Part shown: piece after piece, positions 10,251-20,234 of the stretch
Numbering within the stretch: position 1 is the stretch's first letter
Layout of the letters: every line of letters begins with the position of its first letter
The notes under the pieces: model-generated
What the model saw: only the letters and a program-made list of their open reading frames with translations
Databases searched by the model: none
Told to the model about the DNA's origin: nothing
NCBI GenBank assembly: GCA_964036045.1
Contig: OZ038392.1
Coordinates: forward strand, 26,106,663 to 26,170,662
DNA from: Eutreptiella sp. 'Long Island Sound 2002'
Lineage: Eukaryota > Euglenozoa > Euglenophyceae > Eutreptiales > Eutreptiaceae
Reading direction: 5' to 3'
Length of the DNA: 64,000 bases
Translations under genes and position numbers: made by a program

Positions 10251-11369
10251 GGGGCGCCTGGTGTCAGGCGCTGTCCCTCCCCCGGCCGCTCGTCCTCCGG
10301 AGCGTGCAGCCAGGGTTCCGCCACCCGCGTGTCCCGGGCGCGGTCGGTGCGGGCGTGTGGACCAAGCACCGGCCCCACAGCGTGCGCCCTTGCGGGCCGG
10401 CGTTGCTCGCTGTGGGGGTGGCGGAGGGGCGCCCCCGGGGGGGGTGCCTACCACCGTTGTGAGGGGCGCCTGGTGTCAGGCGCTGTCCCTCCCCCGGCCG
10501 CTCGTCCTTTGGAGCGTGCAGCCGGGGTTCTGCGACCCGTGTGTCCCGGGTGCGGTCGATGCGGGCGTGTGGACCCAGCACCGGCCCCGCAGCGTGCGCC
10601 CTTGCGGGCCGGCGTTGCTCGCTGTGGGGGTGGCGGAAGGGCGTCCCCGGGGGGGTGCCTTCCACCGTTGTGAGGGGCGCCTGGTGTCAGGCGCTGTCCC
10701 TTCCCCGGCCGCTCGTCCTCCGGAGCGTGCAGCCAGGGTTCCGCGACCCGTGTGTCCCGGGTGCGGTCGGTGCGGGCGTGTGGACCCAGCACCGGCCCCA
10801 CAGCGTGCGCCCTTGCGGGCCGGCGTTGCTCGCTGTGGGGGTGGCGGAAGGGCGTCCCCGGGGGGGGGTGCCTTCTACCGTTGTGAGGGGCGCCTGGTGT
10901 CAGGCGCTGTCCCTCCCCCGGCCGCCCGTCCTCCGGAGCGTGCAGCCAGGGTTCCGCGACTCGTGTGTCCCGGGTGCGGTCGATGCGGGCGTGTGGACCC
11001 AGCATCGGCCCCACAGCGTGCGCCCTTGCGGGCTGGCGTTGCTCGCTGTGGGGGTGGCGGAAGGGCGTCCCCGGGGGGGGTGCCTTCCACCGTTGTGAGG
11101 GGCGCCTGGTGTCAGGCGCTGTCCCTCCCCCGGCCGCTCGTCCTCTGGAGCGTGCAGCCAGGGTTCCGCGACCCGCGTGTCCCGGGCGCCGTTGATGTGG
11201 GCGTGTGGACCCAGCACCAGCCCCACAGCGTGCGCCCTTGCGGGCCGGCGGTGCTCGCTGTGGGGGTGGCAGAAGAGCGTCCCCGGGGGGGGTGCCTTCC
11301 ACCGTTGTGAGGGGCGCCTGGTGTCAGGCGCTGTCCCTCCCCCGGCCGCTCGTCCTCCGGAGCGTGCAG

Positions 11370-13860
11370 CTAGGGTTCCGTGACCTGCGTGTCCCGGGTG
11401 CGGTCGATGCGGGCGTGTGGACCCAGCACCGGCCCCACAGCGTGCGCTATTGCGGGCTGGCGTTGCTCGCTATGGGGGTGGCGGAAGGGCGTCCCCGGGG
11501 GGGGTGCCTTCCACCGTTGTGAGGGGCGCCTGGTGTCAGGCGCTGTCCCTCCCCCGGCTGCTCGTCCTCCGGAGCGTGCAGCCAGGGTTCCGCGACCCGT
11601 GTGTCCCGGGTGCGGTCGGTGTGGGCGTGGGGACCCAGCACCGGCCCCACAGCGTGCGCCCTTGCGGGTCTGCGTTGCTCGCTGTGGGGGTGGCAGAAGG
11701 GCGTCCCCGGGGGGAGTGCCTTCCACCGTTGTGAGGGGCGCCTGGTGACAGGCGCTGTCCCTCCCCCGGCTGCTCGTCCTCCGGAGCGCGCAGCCAGGGT
11801 TCCGCGACCCGTGTGTCCCGGGTGCGATCGATGCGGGCGTGTGGACCCAGCACCGGCCCCACAGCGTGCGCCCTTGCGGGCCGGCGTTGCTCACTGTGGG
11901 GGTGGCGGAAGGGCGTCCCCGGGGGGGGTGCCTTCCACCGTTGTGAGGGGCGCCTGGTGTCAGGCGCTGCCCCTCCCCCGGCCGCTCGTCCTCCGGAGCG
12001 TGCAGCCAGGGTTCCGCGACCCGTGTGTCCCGGGTGCGGTCGATGCGGGCGTGTGGACCCAGCACCGGCCCCACAGCGTGCGCCCTTGCGGGCTGGCGTT
12101 GCTCGCTATGGGGGTGGCGGAAGGGCGTCCCCGGGGGGGGTGCCTTCCACCGTTGTGAGGGGCGCCTGGTGTCAGGCGCTGTCCCTCCCCCGGCTGCTCG
12201 TCCTCCGGAGCGTGCAGCCAGGGTTCCGCGACCCGTGTGTCCCGGGTGCGGTCGGTGTGGGCGTGGGGACCCAGCACCGGCCCCACAGCGTGCGCCCTTG
12301 CGGGTCGGCGTTGCTCGCTGTGGGGGTGGCAGAAGGGCGTCCCCGGGGGGGGTGCCTTCCACCGTTGTGAGGGGCGCCTGGTGACAGGCGCTGTCCCTCC
12401 CCCAGCTGCTCGTCCTCCGGAGCGCGCAGCCAGGGTTCCGCGACCCGTGTGTCCCGGGTGCGATCGATGCGGGCGTGTGGACCCAGCACCGGCCCCACAG
12501 CGTGCGCCCTTGCGGGCCGGCGTTGCTCGCTGTGGGGGTGGCAGAAGGGCGTCCCCGGGGGGGGTGCCTTCCACCGTTGTGAGGGGCGCCTGGTGTCAGG
12601 CGCTGTCCCTCCCCCGGCTGCTCGTCCTCCGGAGCGTGCAGCCAGGGTTCCGCGACCCGTGTGTCCCGGGTGCGGTCGGTGTGGGCGTGTGGACCCAGCA
12701 CCGGCCCCACAGCGTGCGCCCTTGCGGGCCGGCGTTGCTCGCTGTGGGGGTGGCGGAAGGGCGTCCCCGGGGGGGGTGCCTTCCACCGTTGTGAGGGGCG
12801 CCTGGTGTCAGGCGCTGTCCCTCCCCTGGCTGCTCGTCCTCCGGAGCGTGCAGCCAGGGTTCCGCGACCCGTGTGTCCCGGGTGCGGTCGGTGTGGGCGT
12901 GGGGACCCAGCACCGGCCCCACAGCGTGCGCCCTTGCGGGTCGGCGTTGCTCGCTGTGGGGGTGGCAGAAGGGCGTCCCCGGGGGGAGTGCCTTCCACCG
13001 TTGTGAGGGGCGCCTGGTGACAGGCGCTGTCCCTCCCCCGGCTGCTCGTCCTCCGGAGCGCGCAGCCAGGGTTCCGCGACCCGTGTGTCCCGGGTGCGAT
13101 CGATGCGGGCGTGTGGACCCAGCACCGGCCCCACAGCGTGCGCCCTTGCGGGCCGGCGTTGCTCACTGTGGGGGTGGAGGAAGGGCGTCCCCGGGGGGGG
13201 TGCCTTCCACCGTTGTGAGGGGCGCCTGGTGTCAGGCGCTGCCCCTCCCCCGGCCGCTCGTCCTCCGGAGCGTGCAGCCAGGGTTCCGCGACCCGTGTGT
13301 CCCGGGTGCGGTCGATGCGGGCGTGTGGACCCAGCACCGGCCCCACAGCGTGCGCCCTTGCGGGCTGGCGTTGCTCGATATGGGGGTGGCGGAAGGGCGT
13401 CCCCGGGGGGGGTGCCTTCCACCGTTGTGAGGGGCGCCTGGTGTCAGGCGCTGTCCCTCCCCCGGCTGCTCGTCCTCCGGAGCGTGCAGCCAGGGTTCCG
13501 CGACCCGTGTGTCCCGGGTGCGGTCGGTGTGGGCGTGGGGACCCAGCACCGGCCCCACAGCGTGCGCCCTTGCGGGTCGGCGTCGCTCGCTGTGGGGGTG
13601 GCAGAAGGGCGTCCCCGGGGGGGGTGCCTTCCACCGTTGTGAGGGGCGCCTGGTGACAGGCGCTGTCCCTCCCCCAGCTGCTCGTCCTCCGGAGCGCGCA
13701 GCCAGGGTTCCGCGACCCGTGTGTCCCGGGTGCGATCGATGCGGGCGTGTGGACCCAGCACCGGCCCCACAGCGTGCGCCCTTGCGGGCCGGCGTTGCTC
13801 GCTGTGGGGGTGGCGGAAGGGCGTCCCCGGGGGGGGTGCCTTCCACCGTTGTGAGGGGCG
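11370..13860. repeat. 636-bp higher-order period (three 212-bp units) inside array A
   Basis: The variant GGTCGGTGTGGGCGTGGGGA occurs near 11614, 12250, 12886 and 13522, and the loop variant GGTGACAGGCGCTG near 11745, 12381, 13017 and 13653, each step 636 bp. Alternate blocks also share further variants at 1272 bp (for example GATCGATGCGGGCG with CTCACTGTGGG at about 11826 and 13098). This points to at least two rounds of block duplication. Confidence 0.8.
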
Positions 13861-14745
13861 CCTGGTGTCAGGCGCTGTCCCTCCCCCAGCTGCTCGTCCT
13901 CCGGAGCGCGCAGCCAGGGTTCCGCGACCCGTGTGTCCCGGGTGCGGTCGATGCGGGCGTGTGGACCCAGCCCCGGCCCCACAGCGTGCGCCCTTGCGGG
14001 CCGGCGTTGCTCGCTGTGGGGGTGGCGGAAGGGCGTCCCCGGGGGGGGCTGCCTTCCACCGTTGTGAGGGGCGCTTGTTGCCAGGCGCTGTCCCTCCCCC
14101 GGCCGCCCGTCCTCCGGAGCGGGCAGCCAGGCTTCCGCGACCCGCGTGTCCCGGGTGCGCCCGGTGTGGGCGTGGGGGTCCAGCACCGGCCCCACAGCGT
14201 GCGCCCTTGCGGGCCAGCGTTGCTCGCTGTGGGGGTGGCGGAAGGGCGTCCCCGGGGGGGGTGCCTTCCACCGTTGTGAGGGGCGCCTGGTGTCAGGCGC
14301 TGTCCCTCCCCCGGCCGCTCGTCCTCCGGAGCGTGCAGCCAGGGTTCCGCGACCCGTGTGTCCTGGGTGCGGTCGATGCGGGCGTGTGGACCCAGCACCG
14401 GCCCCACAGCGTGCGCCCTTGCGGGCCGGCGTTGCTCGCTGTGGGGGTGGCGGAAGGGCGTCCCCGGGGGGGGCTGCCTTCCACCGTTGTGAGGGGCGCT
14501 TGGTGCCAGGCGCTGTCCCTCCCCCGGCCGCCCGTCCTCCGGAGCGTGCAGCCAGGGTTCCGCGACCCGCGTGTCCCGGGTGCGGTCGGTGTGGGCGTGG
14601 GGGCCCAGCACCGGCCCCACAGCGTGCGCCCTTGCGGGCCGGCGTTGCTCGCTGTGGGGGTGGCGGAAGGGCGTCCCCGGGGGGGGTGCCTTCCACCATG
14701 GTGAGGGGCGCTTGGGGTCAGGCGCTGTCCCTCTCCCGTCTGCCC

Positions 14746-16735
14746 GCCCACTGCCAGGTGGGTTGCCGGGGTTCGTTGGGTGTGTGCGGTGTGTGTGGTG
14801 TCTGTGCTGTGCGTGTCGTGGTGCGTGGTGCTGCTCTTTCCTTGGTCCTCCGGTGCTCCCCTCTCCGGTGTCTCGGTGCGGTGTTGTGCTCGCCGTGTGC
14901 CCGCTGTGTCCCCTCGTCTGTGTGGGCCCCTTGCTCGTTCGCTGGCTACCCCTTGTTCCTTTCGCGGCTTCGTTGCTCTTTACCCTTTCCTCTACTCCTC
15001 TCCCTGGCATGCACTTTTTCCCTGCCTCCGCTTTGTTGCGTGTCTCTGTCTTTTTCCTTGTCGGCCCGGGCTTCCTCTTTTGAACCTGCGTAGGGAGAGA
15101 AGGGTGCGTAAACAAGCGTGCGGCGGCGGCGGTTTTGTCGCGACACGGCACCTCGAGCTGGCTGGTACGTCATGCGACATGCGTGTGCGACCGGCTTGCG
15201 CGTAGGTTTATCGCCCCACTTGCTCCCGTCTTGTCTCCACCCCCCTTTGGTCGCTACCTTTTCTCGTCGCCCGTTCCGCACGCGCGGCGTGACATGCAAC
15301 ATACCTGCTTCTTTCCCCACTACCTTAACGTGTCCTAGTCCTCCCGCCTTGCCGGGCGTTCGCTTATGTGTGACGACGGCACGACGCAATACTTGCCTAA
15401 GCGTCTAAGACAACCCTACTTTAACGCCCGGACGACGCAGACACGAGCATACGCTTCTCCTCGGGACCTGTGAGGGGGAGAGAACATGGGTGCGTGCACG
15501 TGTGTTTGTTGGGACCCGGCACTCGCCGGCGCTATGCTATTTGTGTGTTTGCTCCCCGTGTCCCCCTCCCTGGCTATTTGTGTGTTCTAACCCACGCAAC
15601 TCCGCGGTTGGCGACGTGGCACGACATGGTAACATACTTGCGTTCTTGGTGGCGGTGTTTGGCTTGTCTACTATTCGTTTGCATGCGGCGGCATATCTTT
15701 TGTTCCCTTTCACTCCCTTTCGCCTCCTACATAAAGGGGGGTGCGGGTGGGCGGTGGGCACGTCTCGGTTACGTAGCGTAGCGTGGGGACATACTTGGAC
15801 CCCACTAGTCACGTGTGTATGCTTGGTTTTTTTTTTTTTTTTGTGTTGTGCTTTACCTCGGTGGTCTCTTTGTTCCTCCCCGTTTGTCCCTTCATACCAT
15901 GTTGCTCGTACGTGGCGGTGATGGCCTTGCGGCGTTCCGGGCATGCGCGTGCGGGCATACCTTTCTTTCCCTATGTGAGCGGGGGTGAGCATAGGCATTC
16001 TTTCGGTGCCACCTCTTGTTGGTTTTCCTTGCCGGTGCGGTTTTCGTTGCGCTTTTCGTGGCGGCGCACTTTGGCGTTGCTTGACACGTTACTTGTTTTG
16101 CGCTTGTTACGGCGTTATGCACACAACATATGGCACATAACATACTTGCTTTCCGGCGGCCGGTGGCGTTGTTGTTGCTTGTGTGTATTTTTCATGCACG
16201 ACATTCAACATACTTGGGTACATGTGCGGCCTCTTGTTCTTTTTGTTGTGATCCCCTTCGCGCGTATTTCCTACATGAGCGGGCTTGCATTGCTTGGTCG
16301 TGTACTTGTGGTATATCTCCACCGTGGTGCGGTTCGTTACCTATTTATTCTCCTTGTCTACCTCTTTCCGCGTTGTGCTTGTTTCGTTGGTTTCTAGCGG
16401 TGCGCGGCACATAACATACTTGCTTGTCGGCGGCCGGTGGCGTTGTTGTTGTCTATGTGTGGGTTGTTTTGGGGCGCGCACAAGTCCCTAGCGCCTAGGG
16501 CTCGCACTTTGCTAGGTGGTTTGGGGCAAGCAACGCTCAGCTTCTTCGCCGTCGCGACTCTATTGTTCGTCTTTTTCGGTGAGTGTCCTATATTTTGCGA
16601 CCTCGCCAAACAGCGGCGTAAAATTGTTGGGGGGGTTTCTGAGGTCGGAAAAGACGATTTTTCGCTTTATTTCTGCTGGCGGTGCGTCTTTTTCTCATTA
16701 TTTTATTTTTCATCTGCTGCGATCGCGCGACCCGT
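14746..16735. repeat. Spacer U1, copy 1 of a 2-kb segment flanking the satellite arrays
   Basis: About 2 kb of non-satellite sequence almost identical to U2 (20235-22336); both begin after the last satellite unit and end at CTGCTGCGATCGCGCGAC. It is Thr/pyrimidine rich on the plus strand, with a T17 tract near 15826-15842. There is no protein-like frame beyond short fortuitous ones. It lacks about 60 bp that U2 has (after 15775) and 13 bp near 16264. It contains six copies of AACATACYTG (15298, 15631, about 15788 degenerate, 16139, 16207, 16413). If the arrays are LINE 5' monomers, U would be the outer part of that 5' region. Confidence 0.85.
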
Positions 16736-16749
16736 ACACCAGGTTTAGT

Positions 16750-19700
16750 GGGGTGGTGGATGGGCATCCCCGGGGGGGCGCTTTCCAGCGTTGCAAGGGG
16801 CGTCCGGTGTTAGGCGCTGTCCCTCTCCCGGTCGCCCGTCCTCCGGAGCGGGCAGCCAGGGTTCCGCGACCCGTGTGTCCCGGGTGCGGTCGATGCGGGC
16901 GTGAGGGCCCGGCACCGGCCCCACAGCGTGCGCCCTTGCGAGCCGGCGTTGCTCGCTGTGGGGTCGGCGGAAGGGCGTCCCCGGGGGGGGTGCCTTCCAC
17001 CGTTGTGGCAGGCGCGTGGTGTCGGGCGCTGTCCCTCCCCCGGCCGCTCGTCCTCCGGAGCGTGCAGCCAGTGTTCCGCGACCCGTGTGTCCCGGGTGCG
17101 GTCGATGCGGGCGTGTGGACCCAGCACCGGCCCCACAGCGTGCGCCCTTGCGGGCCGGCGTTGTTCGCTGTGGGGGTAGGCGGAAGGGCGTCCCCGGGGG
17201 GGGGTGCCTTCCACCGTTGTGAGGGGCGCCTGGTGTCAGGCGCTGTCCCTCCCCCAGCCGCTCGTCCTCCGGAGCGTGCAGCCAGGGTTCTGCGACCCGT
17301 GTGTCCCGGGTGCGGTCGATGCGGGCGTGTGGACCCAGCACCGGCCCCACAGCGTGCGCCCTTGCGGGCCGGCGTTGCTCGCTGTGGGGGTGGCGGAAGG
17401 GCGTCCCCGGGGGGGGTGCCTTCCACCGTTGTGAGGGGCGCCTGGTGTCAGGCGCTGTCCCTTCCCCGGCCGCTCGTCCTCCGGAGCGTGCAGCCAGGGT
17501 TCCGCGACCCGCGTGTCCCGGGCGCGGTCGATGCGGGCGTGTGGACCCAGCACCGGCCCCACAGCGTGCGCCCTTGCGGGCCGACGCTGCTCGCTGTGGG
17601 GGTGGCGGAAGGGCGTCCCCGGGGGGGGTGCCTTCCACCGTTGTGAGGGGCGCCTGGTGTCAGGCGCTGTCCCTTCCCCGGCCGCTCGTCCTCCGCAGCG
17701 TGCAGCCAGGGTTCTGCGATCCGTGTGTCCCGGTTGCGGTCGATGCAGGCGTGTGGACCCAGGACCGGCCCCACAGCGTGCGCCCTTGCGGGCCGGCGTT
17801 GCTCGCTGTGGGGGTGGCGGAAGGGCGTCCCCAGGAGGGGTGCCTTTCACCGTTGTGAGGGGCGCCTGGTGTCAGGCGCTGTCCCTCCCCCGGCCGCTCG
17901 TCCTCCGGAGCGTGCAGCCAGGGTTCTGCGACCCGTGTGTCCCGGGTGCGGTCGATGCGGGCGTGTGGACCCAGCACCGGCCCCACAGCGCGTGAGCCCT
18001 TGCGGGCCGGCGTTGCTCGCTGTGGGGGTGGCGGAAGGGCGTCCCCGGGGGGGGTGCCTTCCACCGTTGTGAGGGGCGCCTGGTGTCAGGCGCTGTCCCT
18101 CCCCCGGCCGCTCGTCCTCCGGAGCGTGCAGCCAGGGTTCCGCGACCCGCGTGTCCCGGTTGCGGTCGATGCGGGCGTGTGGACCCAGCACCAGCCCCAC
18201 AGCGTGCGCCCTTGCGGGCCGGCGTTGCTCGCTGTGGGGGTGGCGGAAGGGCGTCCCCGGGGGGGGTGCCTTCCACCGTTGTGAGGGGCGCCTGGTGTCA
18301 GGCGCTGTCCCTCCCCCGGCCGCTCGTCCTCCGGAGCGTGCAGCCAGGGTTCTGCGACCCGTGTGTCCCGGGTGCGGTCGATGCGGGCGTGTGGACCCAG
18401 CACCGGCCCCACAGCGTGCGCCCTTGCGGGCCGGCGTTGCTCGCTGTGGGGGTGGCGGAAGGGCGTCCCCGGGGGGGGTGCCTTCCACCGTTGTGAGGGG
18501 CGCCTGGTGTCAGACGCTGTCCCTTCCCCGGCCGCTCGTCCTCCGGAGCGTGCAGCCAGGGTTCCGCGACCCGCGTGTCCCGGGCGCGGTCGATGCGGGC
18601 GTGTGGACCCAGCACCGGCCCCACAGCGTGCGCCCTTGTGGGCTGGCGTTGCTCGCTGTGGGGGTGGCGGAAGGGCGTCCCCGGGGGGGGTGCCTTCCAC
18701 CGTTGTGAGGGGCGCCTGGTGTCAGGCGCTGTCCCTCCCCCGGCCGCTCGTCCTCCGGAGCGTGCAGCCAGGGTTCCGCGACCCGTGTGTCCCGGTTGCG
18801 GTCGATGCGGGCGTGTGGACCCAGCACCGGCCCCACAGCGTGCGCCCTTGCGGGCCGGCGTTGCTCGCTGTGGGGGTGGCGGAAGGGCGTCCCCGGGGGG
18901 GGTGCCTTCCACCGTTGTGAGGGGCGCCTGGTGTCAGGCGCTGTCCCTCCCCCGGCCGCTCGTCCTCCGGAGCGTGCAGCCAGGGTTCCGCGACCCGTGT
19001 GTCCCGGGTGCGGTCGATGCGGGCGTGTGGACCCAGCACCGGCCCCACAGCGTGCGCCCTTGCGGGCCGGCGTTGCTCGCTGTGGGGGTGGCGGAAGGGC
19101 GTCCCCGGGGGGGGTGCCTTCCACAGTTGTGAGGGGCGCCTGGTGTCAGGCGCTGTCCCTCCCCCGGCCGCTCGTCCTCCGGAGCGTGCAGCCAGGGTTC
19201 CGCGACCCGCGTGTCCCGGGCGCGGTCGATGCGGGCGTGTGGACCCAGCACCGGCCCCACAGCGTGCGCCCTTGCGGGCTGGCGTCGCTCGCTGTGGGGG
19301 TGGCGGAAGGGCGTCCCCGGGGGGGGTGCCTTCCACCGTTGTGAGGGGCGCCTGGTGTCAGGCGCTGTCCCTCCCCCGGCCGCTCGTCCTCCGGAGCGTG
19401 CAGCCAGGGTTCCGCGACCCGCGTGTCCCGGTTGCGGTCGATGCGGGCGTGTGGACCCAGCACCGGCCCCACAGCGTGCGCCCTTGCGGGCCGGCGTTGC
19501 TCGCTGTGGGGGTGGCGGAAGGGCGTCCCCGGGGGGGGTGCCTTCCACCGTTGTGTGGGGCGCCTGGTGTCGGGCGCTGTCCCTCCCCCGGCCGCTCGTC
19601 CTCCGGAGCGTGCAGCCAGGGTTCCGCGACCCGTGTGTCCCGGGTGCGGTCGATGCGGGCGTGTGGACCCAGCACCAGCCCCACAGCGTGCGCCCTTGCG

Positions 19701-20234
19701 GGCCGGCGTTGCTCGCTGTGGGGGTGGCGGAAGGGCGTCCCCGGGGGGGGGTGCCTTCTACCGTTGTGAGGGGCGCCTGGTGTCAGGCGCTGTCCCTCCC
19801 CCGGCCGCTCGTCCTCCGGAGCGTGCAGCCAGGGTTCCGCGACCCGTGTGTCCCGGGTGCGGTCGATGCGGGCGTGTGGACCCAGCACCGGCCTCACAGC
19901 GTGCGCCCTTGCGGGCCGGCGTTGCTCGCTGTGGGGGTGGCGGAAGGGCGTCCCCGGGGGGGGCTGCCTTTCGCTGTTGTGAGGGGCGCCTGGTGCCAGG
20001 CGCTGTCCCTCCCCCGGCCGCCCGTCCTCCGGAGCGTGCAGCCAGGGTTCCGCGACCCGCGTGTCCCGGGCGCGGTCGGTGCGGGCGTGGGGACCCAGCA
20101 CCGGCCCCACAGCGTGCGCCCTTGCGGGCCGGCGTTGCTCGCTGTGGGGGTGGCGGAAGGGCGTCCCCGGGGGGGCTGCCTTCCACAATTGTGAGGGGCG
20201 CTTGGGGTCAGGCGCTGTCCCTCTCCCGTCTGCC
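16750..20234 (-). repeat. Tandem array B of about 16 units of 212 bp
   Basis: The same 212-bp unit as array A and the same diverged left-end unit (GGTGGATGGGCATCCCCGG), followed on the right by U2 exactly as array A is followed by U1. The junction with U1 (16731-16750) contains about 15 bp found in neither (around GTACACCAGGTTTAGTG). The shared ends show that an array-plus-spacer block was duplicated as one unit, with the arrays then changing copy number. No coding role is evident. Confidence 0.93.

Larger units (their letters stand above)
8060..14745 (-). repeat. Tandem array A of about 31 units of 212 bp
   Basis: A head-to-tail GC-rich satellite; anchors such as GTGTGTCCCGGGTGCGGTCG recur every 212 bp (for example 11813, 12025, 12237, 12449). 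The left-most unit is a diverged version (with GGTGGATGGGCATCC) that also heads array B. The left end merges into the leader of LINE ORF1, 65 bp from its ATG. The right end fades in CCCGTCTGCCCGCCC near 14745. Every unit holds a perfect hairpin core. Its place directly 5' of ORF1 on the minus strand suggests it is the monomeric 5' region of the LINE; that is inference. The open readings through it on both strands are a by-product of composition. Confidence 0.95.

Noticed and set aside
15470-16748. Small proteins in spacers U1 and U2
   Set aside because: Frames are short, T-rich (Phe/Leu/Val/Cys rich) and are not maintained between U1 and U2 where indels occur.
8060-20234. Dozens of 60-1100-codon frames on both strands of the satellite arrays as genes
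   Set aside because: They repeat the same 212-bp unit in different phases on both strands, have Arg/Pro/Ala composition typical of GC-rich non-coding DNA, and no domain.
8060-20234. CRISPR array
   Set aside because: Units are 212 bp, directly adjacent and lack unique spacers; context is eukaryotic retroelement DNA.
8060-20234. Ribosomal intergenic spacer repeats
   Set aside because: No rRNA sequence is seen at either end; the array adjoins a LINE ORF1 and spacer U.
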